The position numbers were made by a program, and so were the translations under genes. 64,000 nt of DNA from contig LRBF01000030.1 in the NCBI GenBank assembly GCA_001580565.1, positions 1-64,000 on the forward strand, read 5' to 3'. Shown here piece by piece: positions 27,638 to 39,332 of this stretch; position 1 is the stretch's first letter; the number at the start of each line of letters is the position of its first letter. The stretch comes from Caballeronia megalochromosomata. GTDB lineage: Bacteria; Pseudomonadota; Gammaproteobacteria; Burkholderiales; Burkholderiaceae. The notes under the pieces were generated by a model, which was given only the letters and a program-made list of their open reading frames with translations, was not told the origin of the DNA and ran no database searches.

Positions 27638-29985
27638 ACCGACTGACCGAACCGATGGCGCTCGACGCCGCCGGCGCCGCGCTGCCGCACGAATCGGCGG
27701 CGCTGCACGTGAGCGGCGAAGCAGTCTACACCGACGACATTCCCGAGTTGCGCGGCACGCTGCACGCGGCGCTCGGCCTGTCGCGGCATGCGCACGCGCG
27801 CATCGTGGCGCTCGATCTGGATGCGGTGCGCGCGGCACCTGGCGTTGTCGCCGTGCTGACAGCCGCCGACATTCCCGGCGAGAACAATTGCGGCCCGGTG
27901 CTGCACGACGATCCGATTCTCGCCGCCGATGTAGTGCAGTATCTCGGCCAGCCGGTGTTCGCCGTCATCGCGGAAAGTCACGATCTGGCGCGCCGTGCCG
28001 CCGCGCTCGCGAAAAGCGAGGATGTCGTGCGCTACGAGCCGCTCGAAGCCGTGCTCACGCCGCGCGAAGCGAAGGCGCGCAACCAGTTCGTGCTGCCGCC
28101 GCTGCATCTGCGGCGCGGCGACCCGGCCGGGCGTATCGCGGCGGCGAAACATCGGTTGCAGGGCGAGTTCGAAGTCGGCGGGCAGGAGCAGTTCTATCTC
28201 GAAGGACAGGTCGCCTACGCGATACCGAAGGAGCAGGACGGCATGCTCGTCCATAGCTCGACGCAGCATCCGAGCGAGATGCAGCAGGTCGTCGCGCACA
28301 TGCTCGGCTGGCCGACCCATGCCGTGCTGTGCGAATGCCGGCGCATGGGCGGCGGCTTCGGCGGCAAGGAGTCGCAATCGGCGCTGTTCGCGTGCGTGGC
28401 GTCGCTCGCGGCGCATCTGCTGAAGCGCCCCGTGAAGCTGCGCCCCGACCGCGACGACGACTTCATGATCACGGGCAAGCGCCACGACGCGGTCTACGAG
28501 TACGAGTGCGGCTTCGACGACGACGGGCGCATCGTCGGCGCGCGCGTCGAGATCGCGTTGCGGGCGGGCTATTCGGCGGATTTGTCGGGCGCGGTCGCGA
28601 CGCGCGCCGTGTGCCACTTCGACAACGCGTACTACCTGAGCGATGTCGACATCCGCGCGCTGTGCTGCAAGACCAACACGCAGTCGAACACCGCGTTTCG
28701 CGGCTTCGGCGGACCGCAAGGCGCGCTCGTGATGGAAGTGATGCTCGATGACATCGCTCATCGCCTGAAACGCGATCCGCTCGACGTGCGGCGCGCGAAC
28801 TACTACGGCATCGGCGATCGCAATGTGACGCCTTACGGCCAGCCGGTCGCGGACAACGTGATCGCGGCGCTGACCGACGAGCTCATCGCGTCGAGCGATT
28901 ATCAGAAACGCCGCGCCGAAATCGCCGCGTTCAATGCGAAAGGCAGCGTGCTCAGGCGCGGCATCGCGTTCACGCCGGTCAAGTTCGGCATCTCGTTCAA
29001 CGTGCCGTTTCTGAATCAGGCGGGCGCGCTCGTGCACGTCTACAAGGACGGCTCCGTGCTCGTCAATCACGGCGGCACGGAAATGGGCCAGGGGCTCAAC
29101 ACGAAGGTCGCGCAGGTCGTCGCGAGCGTGCTCGGCATCGGCTTGCAGCGCGTGCGGGTGACGGCGACGGATACATCGAAGGTCGCGAATACATCGGCGA
29201 CGGCGGCATCGACGGGCAGCGATCTGAACGGCAAGGCCGCCGAGAACGCGGCGCTCAAGATCCGCGCGCGGCTTGCCGAACTCGTCGTGAAGCAACTCGG
29301 CGGCAATGCGGCCGATGTGCGTTTTCACGGCGGCGTCGTGGACGTGAACGGCGGTCAGATGCCGTTCGATCAGCTCGTCGCGGCCGCGTATCTCGCGCGC
29401 GTGCAGTTGTGGTCGGACGGTTTCTATTCGACGCCGAAAGTCCACTGGGACGCGAAAACGTTGCAAGGCCATCCGTTCTACTACTTCGCGTATGGCGCGG
29501 CGGTGTCGGAAGTGATCGTCGATACGCTCACCGGTGAATGGAAGCTGCTGCGCGCCGATCTGCTGCACGACGCCGGACGCTCGATCAATCCGGCCATCGA
29601 CATCGGACAGGTGGAAGGCGGCTTCATTCAGGGCATGGGCTGGCTCACGACGGAAGAACTTTGGTGGAACCGCGACGGGCGTCTGATGACGCACGCGCCG
29701 TCGACCTACAAGATTCCCGCCGTCAGCGACGCGCCCGCGAAGTTCAATGTCGCTCTCTTTCGTAACGCAGGCAACGACAACGCCGAACCGACCGTTTTCC
29801 GCTCGAAGGCGGTAGGCGAGCCGCCGCTCCTGCTGGGGTTTTCGGTGCTGCTGGCGATACGCGCGGCGATCGCATCCGTAGCGCCGGATTCAGCCGATGC
29901 GCCGAAACTGCGCGCGCCGGCGACGCCCGAGTCAATTCTTGACGCGCTGACGGTCGAAGCCGAAGAAGCCGCCCCGGTAAACTAG
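27634..29985 (+). CDS. xdhB: Xanthine dehydrogenase molybdenum-binding subunit
   Basis: The 783-residue XdhB oxidises hypoxanthine to xanthine to urate at the molybdopterin centre. GEAVYTDDIPELRGTLHAAL begins the family fold. QFYLEGQVAYA, RMGGGFGGKESQ and AFRGFGGPQGALVMEV are molybdenum-cofactor and substrate-pocket signatures. GHPFYYFAYGAAVSEV and KAVGEPPLLLG with the conserved Glu complete the active site. It overlaps XdhA by four bases. XdhC follows. Confidence 0.95.
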   Translation: MNRLTEPMALDAAGAALPHESAALHVSGEAVYTDDIPELRGTLHAALGLSRHAHARIVALDLDAVRAAPGVVAVLTAADIPGENNCGPVLHDDPILAADVVQYLGQPVFAVIAESHDLARRAAALAKSEDVVRYEPLEAVLTPREAKARNQFVLPPLHLRRGDPAGRIAAAKHRLQGEFEVGGQEQFYLEGQVAYAIPKEQDGMLVHSSTQHPSEMQQVVAHMLGWPTHAVLCECRRMGGGFGGKESQSALFACVASLAAHLLKRPVKLRPDRDDDFMITGKRHDAVYEYECGFDDDGRIVGARVEIALRAGYSADLSGAVATRAVCHFDNAYYLSDVDIRALCCKTNTQSNTAFRGFGGPQGALVMEVMLDDIAHRLKRDPLDVRRANYYGIGDRNVTPYGQPVADNVIAALTDELIASSDYQKRRAEIAAFNAKGSVLRRGIAFTPVKFGISFNVPFLNQAGALVHVYKDGSVLVNHGGTEMGQGLNTKVAQVVASVLGIGLQRVRVTATDTSKVANTSATAASTGSDLNGKAAENAALKIRARLAELVVKQLGGNAADVRFHGGVVDVNGGQMPFDQLVAAAYLARVQLWSDGFYSTPKVHWDAKTLQGHPFYYFAYGAAVSEVIVDTLTGEWKLLRADLLHDAGRSINPAIDIGQVEGGFIQGMGWLTTEELWWNRDGRLMTHAPSTYKIPAVSDAPAKFNVALFRNAGNDNAEPTVFRSKAVGEPPLLLGFSVLLAIRAAIASVAPDSADAPKLRAPATPESILDALTVEAEEAAPVN

Positions 29986-30028
29986 CGCCTGCGACGACGC
30001 AAACACGATCATTTCTGGAGCTCACTCG

Positions 30029-31045
30029 ATGCAAGTTTGGCTGAACGACCTGCAACACCTGCTCGCGCACGGCGACGCCGTCGTGCTCGTGACGGTCGCG
30101 CGTGTCGAAGGCTCCGCGCCGCGCGAGCCGGGCACGAAGATGATCGTCACGCGCGAGGACGCGCGCTACACGATCGGCGGCGGCCATCTGGAATGGAAGG
30201 CCATCGAGACCGCAAGGCAAGTGCTGAAGGACGGCATGCGCAGCCCGCGCATGCGGCGGCTGGAGCGTTTCGCGCTGGGCCCGAGCCTCGGCCAGTGCTG
30301 CGGCGGCGCGGTCGTGCTGGCGTTCGAGCGGCTCGACGTGGCGGACCTGAACTGGGTGACGACGCTATCGAAACGCACCGCGCAGGGTTTATCGACCGTG
30401 CGCAGCGTCTCGTTCGCGCCGATGCCCGATGCCGTGATGCTCTCCGATCCCGAACCGGGCGCAACCGACACCGACTGCCTCCTGTGGGACGGCGCCGGTT
30501 TCGACGAGAGCGGCGCGCTGCTCACCGAGACCATCGCGCCGCGCGACTTCCAGGTCGTGCTGTTCGGCGCGGGCCACGTCGGAGCCGCGCTCGTGCGCGT
30601 GCTCGCGACGCTGCCCTGCCACGTGACCTGGGTCGACGAGCGCGACGCGGCCTTTCCCGCGCCGCAGTTCGTGCCGGACAACGTGACGATCGAGCCGAAC
30701 GACGCGCCCGACGAAGCCGTCGACCGCGCGCCGCCTCACTCGTACTTCATCGTGATGACGCACAACCACACGGTGGATCTCGCGCTGGCGGAATGCATCC
30801 TGAGACGCGGCGACTTTGCGTTCTTCGGCATGATCGGCTCGTTCACGAAGAAGAAGCAGTTCGAGCACCGGCTCGCGGCGCGCGGCATCGACCCGGCCCG
30901 CATCGCGCGGATGGTGTGTCCGATCGGCATCGACGGCATCGTCGACAAGGCGCCCGAGGTGATCGCCGTTGCAGCGGCAGCCCAACTGCTGCAGGCGGTC
31001 GAAGCCAGCGCTTCGAGCCACGCGTCGTCGCAACAGACCGCCTGA
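30029..31045 (+). CDS. xdhC: Xanthine dehydrogenase accessory factor XdhC
   Basis: XdhC binds molybdenum cofactor, directs its sulfuration and inserts it into XdhB; it is not a subunit of the enzyme. The 338-residue protein has an N-terminal XdhC/CoxI domain with SAPREPGTKMIV and LGQCCGGAVVLAFERL. The C-terminal Rossmann part has VVLFGAGHVGAALVRVLA and the FGMIGSFTKKKQFEHRL segment. It follows xdhB by 43 bases and precedes the deaminase gene. The block order xdhA-xdhB-xdhC is typical of beta-proteobacteria. Confidence 0.94.
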   Translation: MQVWLNDLQHLLAHGDAVVLVTVARVEGSAPREPGTKMIVTREDARYTIGGGHLEWKAIETARQVLKDGMRSPRMRRLERFALGPSLGQCCGGAVVLAFERLDVADLNWVTTLSKRTAQGLSTVRSVSFAPMPDAVMLSDPEPGATDTDCLLWDGAGFDESGALLTETIAPRDFQVVLFGAGHVGAALVRVLATLPCHVTWVDERDAAFPAPQFVPDNVTIEPNDAPDEAVDRAPPHSYFIVMTHNHTVDLALAECILRRGDFAFFGMIGSFTKKKQFEHRLAARGIDPARIARMVCPIGIDGIVDKAPEVIAVAAAAQLLQAVEASASSHASSQQTA

Positions 31046-31064
31046 CCCACAGGCGCAACCGTAG

Positions 31065-32108
<1,044 letters not shown>

Positions 32109-32113
32109 AGCGC

Positions 32114-33487
32114 ATGGAAACGACAGCAACCACACCACAACAGGACACGACCGCGCTCGAACGCTTCTTCGGCATCCGCGCCGCGGGCTCGCGCACGAAG
32201 ACGGAAATCGTCGCGGGCATCACGACGTTCCTCACGGCGATGTACATCATCGTCGTCAATCCGGGCATTCTTTCGCAGGCGGGCGTGCCCTTCCCGGCCG
32301 CGCTGACGGCGACCGTCATCGTCAGCTTTCTCGGCAGTTGCGCGATGGGCCTGTACGCGCGCAATCCGGTGCTCGTCGCGCCCGGCATGGGCATGAACGC
32401 GCTCTTCGCGTTCGTCATGGTCCACGGCGGCAAGATGCCGTGGCAGACCGCGCTCGGCTGCGTGTTCTGGTCCGGCGTGATCTTCGCGGTGCTCGCGGTG
32501 TTCAACGCGCGCAAGCTCGTCGTCGATGCGATTCCCGCGAATCTGCGGCATGCGGTGTCGTGCGGCATCGGACTATTCATCAGCCTGATCGGATTGGTGA
32601 ACGCGAAGTTCGTCGTCGGCGATCCGGTGACGATCGTGCATTCGGCGTCGCTCAATCCGGTCGTGATCACGTTTCTGATCGGCCTCGCCGTCACGACGAT
32701 TCTCGTCGCGCGCAAGGTCACCGGCGCGCTGATGATCGGCATCGTGTTCACGACGATCATCGCGATTCCGATCGGCCGCTTTTACGGCGACGGCACCGCG
32801 TACTGGCCCGCCGCGATCGCCACGAAAACGCTCGTCAACTGGAACGGACTCTTCTCCGCGCCGGACTTCTCCGCAGTTGGACAACTGGACCTCGTCGGCT
32901 CGCTGAAGGTCATCTACTGGCCGTTCATCTTCGTGATGCTGTTCACGTCATTTTTCGACGCGCTCTCCACGTTCATGGCGATATCCGAAGCCGGCAAGCT
33001 GTACGACCGCGACGGCAACCCGCGCAACATCCGCCAGTCGATGATGGTCGATTCCTTTTCCGCGCTCATCTCCGCGCCGCTCGGCACGAGCCCGGCCAAC
33101 GCGTATATCGAATCGGCGGCGGGCATTTCGGCGGGCGGGCGCACGGGTCTCGTCGCGGTCGTCGCCGGATTGTGCTTCCTGCCGTTCCTGTTTCTTTCGC
33201 CGCTTCTTTCGCTCGTGCCGGCGATCGCGACCGCGCCCGCGCTCGTGCTCGTCGGCGTGTTCATGATGGAAGCGATCACGCAGATCGAATGGCATCGCTT
33301 CGACGAAGCCATTCCCGCGTTCCTCGCGATGATCCTGATCCCGCTGACCTACTCGATCACCGATGGCGTCGCGTACGGCTTTCTCGCGTTCGTCGTGCTG
33401 AAGTCGGCGACGGGGCGCGCGAAGGAAATCAAGCCGGCGATGTGGATCATCGCGGCCTTTTCGTTAGTGCTGCTTTCGCAGTTGTAA
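32114..33487 (+). CDS. NCS2-family purine (adenine/guanine/hypoxanthine) permease, AzgA type
   Basis: A 457-residue inner-membrane proton symporter with 12-14 hydrophobic segments. The N-terminal FGIRAAGSRTKTEIVAGITTFLTAMYIIVVNP is the typical AzgA start. GMGMNALFAFVMV and the ESAAGISAGGRTGLVAVVAG segment are family signatures; the latter is a transport-site loop. It starts only 5 bases after the deaminase stop. The gene ends with a purine cluster and supplies substrate to the surrounding enzymes. Whether it prefers adenine or hypoxanthine/guanine is not readable. Confidence 0.9.
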   Translation: METTATTPQQDTTALERFFGIRAAGSRTKTEIVAGITTFLTAMYIIVVNPGILSQAGVPFPAALTATVIVSFLGSCAMGLYARNPVLVAPGMGMNALFAFVMVHGGKMPWQTALGCVFWSGVIFAVLAVFNARKLVVDAIPANLRHAVSCGIGLFISLIGLVNAKFVVGDPVTIVHSASLNPVVITFLIGLAVTTILVARKVTGALMIGIVFTTIIAIPIGRFYGDGTAYWPAAIATKTLVNWNGLFSAPDFSAVGQLDLVGSLKVIYWPFIFVMLFTSFFDALSTFMAISEAGKLYDRDGNPRNIRQSMMVDSFSALISAPLGTSPANAYIESAAGISAGGRTGLVAVVAGLCFLPFLFLSPLLSLVPAIATAPALVLVGVFMMEAITQIEWHRFDEAIPAFLAMILIPLTYSITDGVAYGFLAFVVLKSATGRAKEIKPAMWIIAAFSLVLLSQL

Positions 33488-33517
33488 AAACCTTAGAGAA
33501 AACGGAGACGTTGCATC

Positions 33518-34846
33518 ATGAATCAAACCGCCTACCGCGCCCAGTTGCTGACCTTCCGGGAAGATCCCGCGCATGCCGCTGACGGCGCGGTCTACGAGGC
33601 CGACGGCCTCCTGATCGTCGAGGACGGGAAAGTGGTCGCGGCAGGCGCGTATGCGTCGATCCGCGACAAGCTCAGCCTCGACGCGACCGTCCACACCATG
33701 CGCGACAAGCTGATCGTGCCGGGTTTCATCGACTCGCACATTCACTATCCGCAGACGGACATGATCGCGTCGCCCGCGCCGGGCCTGCTGCCGTGGCTGA
33801 ACACGTACACCTTCCCGACCGAGCGCGGCTTCGAGAATCCGGCGGTCGCGCGCGAAACGGCGAGCTTTTTCGTCGACGAACTGCTCGCCTGCGGCACGAC
33901 GACGGCGTTCGTCTACTGCACGGTGCACAAGCAGTCCGCCGACGCGTTTTTCACCGAAAGCGAGGCGCGCAATCTGCGCATGGTCGCGGGCAAGGTGCTG
34001 ATGGATCGCAACTGCCCCGAGTTCCTGCGCGACACGGCGCAATCCGGCTACGACGACAGCGCCGAACTCATCGCGCGCTGGCACGGCCGTGGACGCCAGC
34101 AATACGCGCTGACGCCGCGTTTCGCGCCGACATCGACGGAAGCGCAGCTCGAAGCGTGCGGCGCGCTCGCGCAGAAGCATCAGGACGTGTTCATCCAGAG
34201 TCACGTTGCGGAAAACACGGACGAGATCAAATGGGTCGAGAGCCTGTTTCCGGGGCATCGCAGCTATCTCGACATTTACGATCACTACGGTCTGTTGCGC
34301 CGCCGCGCGGTGTACGGTCACTGCATCTATCTCGATGACCGCGACCGCGAGCGCATGGCGGAAACCGGTGCGGTGGCGTCGCACTGTCCGACGTCGAATC
34401 TGTTCCTCGGCAGCGGCCTGTTCGACTTCGAGAAGGCGGGCGCGTCGAACATGCCGGTCGCGATGGCCACGGACGTCGGCGGCGGCACGTCGTTCTCCAT
34501 GCTTCAGACGATGGGCGCCGCCCACAAGATCGCGCGCCTGACCGGCCATCATCTGACCGCGACGCGCATGTTCTGGCTCACCACCACGGGCGCCGCGCAG
34601 GTGCTCGAACTCGACGACAAGATCGGCACGCTTGCCGCCGGCAGCGAAGCGGATTTCGTCGTGCTCGATCCGAACGCGACGCCGCTGCTCGCGCGCCGCA
34701 CGTCGCGCACGGAATCGCTGGAAGAACTGTTGTTCGCGTTCGCGCTGCTCGGCGACGACCGCGCGGTGTTCGAAACCTATGCGGCGGGCAAGCGCGTGCA
34801 TTCACGCGACACGCGCAACACGGCGAAGCTGGAACTGGCGGCCTGA
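33518..34846 (+). CDS. guaD: Guanine deaminase
   Basis: GuaD hydrolyses guanine to xanthine and ammonia, feeding xanthine dehydrogenase. The 442-residue amidohydrolase has the zinc His pair in IDSHIHYPQTDM. The ATTAFVYCTVHKQSADAF-like segment, QSHVAENTDEI and a VYGHCIYL His follow. The metal Asp is in ATDVGGGTSFSM. It is the last gene of the purine block and is followed by a strong terminator. Confidence 0.94.
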   Translation: MNQTAYRAQLLTFREDPAHAADGAVYEADGLLIVEDGKVVAAGAYASIRDKLSLDATVHTMRDKLIVPGFIDSHIHYPQTDMIASPAPGLLPWLNTYTFPTERGFENPAVARETASFFVDELLACGTTTAFVYCTVHKQSADAFFTESEARNLRMVAGKVLMDRNCPEFLRDTAQSGYDDSAELIARWHGRGRQQYALTPRFAPTSTEAQLEACGALAQKHQDVFIQSHVAENTDEIKWVESLFPGHRSYLDIYDHYGLLRRRAVYGHCIYLDDRDRERMAETGAVASHCPTSNLFLGSGLFDFEKAGASNMPVAMATDVGGGTSFSMLQTMGAAHKIARLTGHHLTATRMFWLTTTGAAQVLELDDKIGTLAAGSEADFVVLDPNATPLLARRTSRTESLEELLFAFALLGDDRAVFETYAAGKRVHSRDTRNTAKLELAA

Positions 34847-34871
34847 CGCGCCATCGATGATTCATCCGACG

Positions 34872-34898
34872 AGCGGCCCGCGGGCCGCTTTTTTTTTG
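34872..34898 (+). terminator. Strong rho-independent terminator after guaD
   Basis: AGCGGCCC and GGGCCGCT form a GC-rich stem followed by a T run of about ten, ending the purine operon. Confidence 0.93.
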
Positions 34899-34981
34899 GC
34901 CCGGCCACGCGCCACGCGACGATTCGTGCAGATTTACTGCAATCTCGCTAAAGTGCAAGCTGTCCTGAACATCGCGTCAAC

Positions 34982-35419
34982 ATGAAGCACGCCGCCCGAA
35001 TCCACCGAATCGCCCTGGCCGTGACGCTCGCGTCGCTCGGTTTGCTCGCGCACGCGAAGCCGATCGATGGGCAGCTCGACTGCAAATCGACAGCGCATGA
35101 TTTCGTCGCGCCTTTGCAGCAGGCAGGACTGCTGGAAACCAAGCCGATGCGCGTGGAGCCGAACTCCGTCAATGCGTTCAAGCCCGTGAAAGGCGCGACG
35201 CTGACGGCTTACGGCTTCAAGGTTTATGTGGTCGTCGCGTACCAGAAGGATGACCCGATCTTCAGGCCCGGCAAGGGCGAGCCGATCGCCGATTCGGCTT
35301 ACGGCGCGGTCGTGTGGGGCGGCGATAAAGAGGTCGAACAGCAGGTGCGCGCCGCGGGCAGCGACGCGGATGTGCACCACGTCGCGCCTTTCATCACGGC
35401 GATTTTTTGCAAGCAGTGA
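34982..35419 (+). CDS. Small exported protein of unknown function
   Basis: The 145-residue protein starts with a signal peptide (IALAVTLASLGLLAHA, with AHA cleavage before KPID). The mature part has a lone Cys in QLDCKSTAHDF and one near the C-terminus in AIFCKQ, which could form a disulfide. It is rich in Val and contains KVYVVVAYQKDDPIF. I do not recognise the family. It sits between the purine block and the phosphonate operon, on the opposite strand to the latter and tail to tail with it (stop one base from the phnW stop). Confidence 0.7.
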   Translation: MKHAARIHRIALAVTLASLGLLAHAKPIDGQLDCKSTAHDFVAPLQQAGLLETKPMRVEPNSVNAFKPVKGATLTAYGFKVYVVVAYQKDDPIFRPGKGEPIADSAYGAVVWGGDKEVEQQVRAAGSDADVHHVAPFITAIFCKQ

Positions 35420-35420
35420 C

Positions 35421-36485
35421 TCAGCGCAAAAGCGCCACGAACGACGAAATCAGCCGGTCCATATCGCTCGCATCGAGCGCGCCCATCGTCGAAATGCGGA
35501 ACAGTTCCTTCGACAAACCGCCCTGCCCCGCATAGATCACGAAGCCCTTGGCCTTGAGCGCATCGTGCAGCGTTTCGTACGTGACGCCCGCAGGCAGCCG
35601 ATACGCCCGCAACACCACCGACGACTCCTCCGGCGACAACGCGCTCTCGATACCCAGCGACGCAAGTCCCGCGCGCACCTGCTCCGCGAGCTTCGCGTAG
35701 CGCGCATGTCGCGCGCGCCAGCCGCCTTCCTCTTCGAACTCGCGCAACGCTTCCACGAGCGCATAGTACGCATGCACCGACGGCGTGAACGGCGTATTGC
35801 GCTCGTCCTGCAGCTTCGCGAGCCGCGCGATGCCGAGGTAGTAATTGCGGCTCGCGGCCTGGTTCAGCGCATCGCGGCGCACGATGACGAACGCCGCGCC
35901 CGGCACGCCGTGCAGGCACTTGTTCGCGGTCGCGGCGATCGCGGCGATGCCGCCACCGTCGAAATCGATCGCTTCGGCCCCGAAACTGCTCACCGCGTCG
36001 AGCAGCAGGCCGACGCCGCGCGCCTTGCACGCCTGCGACAACTGATCGATCGCGTTCAGGCGGCCCGTCGTCGTTTCATGATGGATGATCGCGACGTTGG
36101 TGAACTGCTTGCTGTCGAGCCGCGCGATGATCGCGTCGATGTCCGGCGCCTGCATCCACTCGTACTTCACGACTTCGTGATCGATGTGATACTGCCGCGC
36201 GATCTGCGCGATGCGATCGCCATACACGCCGTTTTCCACGACGAGCAAACGCCCGCCTTCCGGCACGAGACCGGCGATCATGCTTTCGACCGCGGCGGTG
36301 CCCGAACCCGTCATCAGCACGGCGCTCCAGACGGCCGGATCGAGTTCGTAAGCGGCGACGAGACGCTGGCGCGCCTCATCCTGCAGATCGAAAAACTCCG
36401 GCTCGCGATGGCACAAGTCGGTTTGCAGCAGGCTCTTGCGCACGCGTTCGCTCAGCGTGACGGGACCCGGATTGAGCAGCAGCAT
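35421..36485 (-). CDS. phnW: 2-aminoethylphosphonate--pyruvate transaminase
   Basis: PhnW interconverts phosphonoacetaldehyde and 2-aminoethylphosphonate (AEP), with alanine/pyruvate. The 354-residue PLP enzyme opens [16 protein letters not shown], the family start. The PLP lysine is Lys189 in ATANKCLHGVPGAAFV. VLMTGSGTAAVESMIAG binds the phosphate. The ATG overlaps the stop of the decarboxylase by one base (TGATG), so coupling is likely. PhnW can act in AEP breakdown, but no phosphonatase (phnX) or phnA/phnY is in the window, and the neighbours make phosphonates. It is the last gene of the operon. Confidence 0.94.
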   Translation of the reverse strand: MLLLNPGPVTLSERVRKSLLQTDLCHREPEFFDLQDEARQRLVAAYELDPAVWSAVLMTGSGTAAVESMIAGLVPEGGRLLVVENGVYGDRIAQIARQYHIDHEVVKYEWMQAPDIDAIIARLDSKQFTNVAIIHHETTTGRLNAIDQLSQACKARGVGLLLDAVSSFGAEAIDFDGGGIAAIAATANKCLHGVPGAAFVIVRRDALNQAASRNYYLGIARLAKLQDERNTPFTPSVHAYYALVEALREFEEEGGWRARHARYAKLAEQVRAGLASLGIESALSPEESSVVLRAYRLPAGVTYETLHDALKAKGFVIYAGQGGLSKELFRISTMGALDASDMDRLISSFVALLR

Positions 36486-37642
36486 CAACGGTCTCCAATG
36501 TGTTGTTGCAGGCGCGCGCGCACGTCCTCGGGCGTGATCTTCGGGCGCGGCAGGTCGTCCGGCGTGCCGGTCCTGATCGACAGGCGCGCGAACCGTGCGC
36601 CGTTCACGTCGTTCGCTTCGAAGAGACGATCGATCACGCCGATGTCGTCGCCGTCGAGCGCGAGTGCGTAGCCGCACGCCGACGCGATCGACGCGAAATC
36701 GACTTCGCGCGAAACGGTCGCCTGGCCGCCCGTCGACTCGTGCGCGCCGTTGTCGAGCAGCAAGTGTACGAGGTTCGACGGTCCGTACGCGCCGAGCGTC
36801 GCGAAGACGCCCATGCGCATGAGCGCCGCGCCATCGCCGTCGAGCGCGACGACGCGCAGGTCCGGGCGAGACAGCGCGAGGCCGAGCGCCATCGGCGTCA
36901 CGCAGCCCATCGAGCCGACGAGATAGAGCTGGTTCTCGCGGTCGTCGATCGCGTAGAGCTCGCGGCCGCAGAAGCCGGTCGATGCGAGCACGACGGTCGT
37001 TGCCTTCGGCGTGCCGGCGATGACTTTTTGCAGCGCGTCGTGACGCGTGACGCGCTCGCCTTCGAAGCGCTTCACGGCTGCGGGATGCGCATTGGCGCGC
37101 ACGCCCGACAAGCCCGTCTTCTTCAACGCGTAAGGCGCGACGCTACCCTTCTGCATGACGAGCGCATACGGGCGGCCAGTGCTGTCCATGTACTGCGTCG
37201 CGCGATCGAGCGCCGGGCCGATCTGCGCGGCTTCCGTCGGGAACAGTTCCCACGGAATCTCCATCGTTTCCAGCATCTGCGGCGTGATCGGGCCCATCAG
37301 CGCGTGCTGCGGCTCGTCATGAACGCCCGGCTGGCCGCGCCACGTGACGATCAGCAATTGCGGCAGCCGGAACGTCCATGTCAGCGAGGTCAGCGGGCTC
37401 ACCGCATTGCCCAGGCCGGAGTTCTGCATCATCGCGATGCCGCGACGCTTCTTCCCGCCGCCCAGCGCGACGCCGGCGATGAGCGCGACCGCATCGCCTT
37501 CGTTCGCCGCCGACACGTAATGCAGCGATGCGTCCTGCAGCACGTAGTTGATGAAGGGCGTGAGAAACGAGCACGGCACGCCCGCGTACCAGTCGAAACC
37601 ACGCTCGCGCGCGGCCTCGACGAACTGGGCGGCCTCAATCAC
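36485..37642 (-). CDS. Phosphonopyruvate decarboxylase
   Basis: This TPP-dependent enzyme makes phosphonoacetaldehyde irreversibly and pulls the unfavourable PEP mutase reaction. The 385-residue protein starts at the GTG at 37642, 8 bases inside the mutase gene. Glu47 in [14 protein letters not shown] activates TPP. The TPP/Mg signature is [21 protein letters not shown] followed by [11 protein letters not shown] near residue 285. The long reading to 37696 adds only basic residues and is less likely. Known symbols include ppd and aepY. Confidence 0.93.
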   Translation of the reverse strand: MIEAAQFVEAARERGFDWYAGVPCSFLTPFINYVLQDASLHYVSAANEGDAVALIAGVALGGGKKRRGIAMMQNSGLGNAVSPLTSLTWTFRLPQLLIVTWRGQPGVHDEPQHALMGPITPQMLETMEIPWELFPTEAAQIGPALDRATQYMDSTGRPYALVMQKGSVAPYALKKTGLSGVRANAHPAAVKRFEGERVTRHDALQKVIAGTPKATTVVLASTGFCGRELYAIDDRENQLYLVGSMGCVTPMALGLALSRPDLRVVALDGDGAALMRMGVFATLGAYGPSNLVHLLLDNGAHESTGGQATVSREVDFASIASACGYALALDGDDIGVIDRLFEANDVNGARFARLSIRTGTPDDLPRPKITPEDVRARLQQHIGDR

Positions 37643-39332
37643 GCGCGTTCTCCGCGCCTTCCGAACCGATCGGCGTCTGACCGTGCGCGAAATCACCCGC
37701 GCGACGGAAATCGTCGAGGTCGTTGACGCCGCGCCAGTGGCCGTGCACGTATTGCACTTCGATCTTCTGATCTGCCGCGATCAGCGCGTTGAGCAGCGCG
37801 GCCATGTCGAGCGTGTCGAAACCGGCGCGCTGTTGCAGCGATTCGAGCGTCGCGAGCAGGCGTTCGCGCGCGCCGGCGCGCACCTTGATGAGACCCATCC
37901 AGCGGCCTTGCGGCGCGCGTCCGTCCGTCAGCGCCTGTCCCGCGCCGACCACGCTGTCGAGCCACACTTTCTGGCCGAAGAGCGCGCGGTCGTCGGCGGT
38001 CGAGCAATAGGCGAAATCGGTCGCGGCACCGCCCGCCTCGGGTGCCTGCGACGAATCGACGACCACGCAGAAATCGCTGTCCGATTCGGTCAGATCGCGC
38101 AGGATGTAGCTGCGGAACAGCAGGTCGCCGTAGGAAATCACGGTATCGCCGTTCATGTGCCCGACGGCGCACGCGAGCGACGCCAGCTCGCCCGTGGTGT
38201 CATGCCGCTCGTTGACGACGAGACGGATGCCGCTCTTCTCGATCGCATCGGCGCGATAACCGCCGACCACGGTGATGTCGTTGATGCCTTCCTTCTTGAA
38301 CGCCTCGACGAGATGGCGCAGCAGCGGCTTGCCGGCGACCGGCAGCATCACCTTCGGACGCGCTTCGGTCAGCGCTTCGAGGCCCGCGCCGCGGCTCGCG
38401 GCGAGCACGATCGCGCTGCGCTTTTCGTTGGCCGCGCTCAGATAGATGTTCTCGGCGGCCGAGTACTCGTCCGCGTCCTGCAGACGGAAGATCTCGTTCA
38501 CCGACGCGATGCGGTCTTCCACGTTCACGAGCGTCTCGCTGTCGTGGATTTCCTTCGCGATCGCCTGCATCGCGGAGACCGCGCCGCGAATCAGATGGTT
38601 CGCCCAGATCACGCAGCTGATGCCCGCCTGACGGAACGCGTCGGTCGGCGTGCTGTAGTACTTCGTCGGCACGATGACGAGCGGACCGCGACCAGCCCAC
38701 TCGCGCGCGAACGTCAGGATCTCGTCGGGCTTCGAGAGCTTGCTGTGGATAAGGATCGCGTCCGCGCCCGCCTGGCGATACGCCTCTGCGCGCTTCAACG
38801 CTTCTTCCATGCCCCAGCCCGCGATCAGCGCTTCCACGCGCGCGACGATCGAAAAGTTCGGATCGCTCTGCGAATCCTTGCCCGCCTTGATCTTGCCGCA
38901 GAATTCGTCGATGTCGGCAAGCGGCTGCGCTTCGCCGTTGATGAAGCTGTTGGTCTTCGGAAACTGCTTGTCCTCGATGCACACGCCCGCGATGCCGCGC
39001 TGCTCCAGCTTCTTCACGAGCCGGCGCACGTTGTTGAAGTTGCCGTAGCCGGTGTCGCCGTCGAGCAGGATCGGCAGATCGCTCGCGTCGGCCATGAATT
39101 CGAGGTTGTCGACGACCTGCGTCCAGCTCGCTTCGTTGTTGTCCCGCACGCCGAACTGCGCGGAGATCGACAGACCCGAGCCCCAGATCGCCTTGAAGCC
39201 CGCTTCCCTCGCGATGCGCGCCGAAATGCCGTTGTGCGCTTCCATCAGGAATTCGAGGCGATTGCTTTGCAGCATCTCGCGCAGGCGCATGGTGCGCGAA
39301 TAGCCGACGGGAATGTTTCCGGGTGCGTTCAT
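37635..39332 (-). CDS. pepM: Phosphoenolpyruvate mutase fused to nucleotidyltransferase domain
   Basis: The 565-residue protein has two domains. PEP mutase (about 11-300) has W50GSG, Asp64 in GVRD, D91GD93, the diagnostic E120DKQFPKTNS129, R165 in ARVEAL and H196S197. It converts PEP to phosphonopyruvate, forming the C-P bond. The nucleotidyltransferase (about 307-565) starts [10 protein letters not shown] with RPK at 325-327. Where typical family members have LAAGxGxR, it has Ser for Gly and Gly for Arg. Such fusions are known and are thought to activate the phosphonate with CTP. It overlaps the upstream gene by four bases. The C-terminal end ([15 protein letters not shown]) matches cytidylyltransferase C-termini. 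Confidence 0.94.
   Translation of the reverse strand: MNAPGNIPVGYSRTMRLREMLQSNRLEFLMEAHNGISARIAREAGFKAIWGSGLSISAQFGVRDNNEASWTQVVDNLEFMADASDLPILLDGDTGYGNFNNVRRLVKKLEQRGIAGVCIEDKQFPKTNSFINGEAQPLADIDEFCGKIKAGKDSQSDPNFSIVARVEALIAGWGMEEALKRAEAYRQAGADAILIHSKLSKPDEILTFAREWAGRGPLVIVPTKYYSTPTDAFRQAGISCVIWANHLIRGAVSAMQAIAKEIHDSETLVNVEDRIASVNEIFRLQDADEYSAAENIYLSAANEKRSAIVLAASRGAGLEALTEARPKVMLPVAGKPLLRHLVEAFKKEGINDITVVGGYRADAIEKSGIRLVVNERHDTTGELASLACAVGHMNGDTVISYGDLLFRSYILRDLTESDSDFCVVVDSSQAPEAGGAATDFAYCSTADDRALFGQKVWLDSVVGAGQALTDGRAPQGRWMGLIKVRAGARERLLATLESLQQRAGFDTLDMAALLNALIAADQKIEVQYVHGHWRGVNDLDDFRRAGDFAHGQTPIGSEGAENARD

Noticed and set aside
35421..36485. PhnW as part of AEP breakdown
   Set aside because: No phnX, phnA or phnY is nearby, and the overlapping PEP mutase and decarboxylase indicate synthesis.
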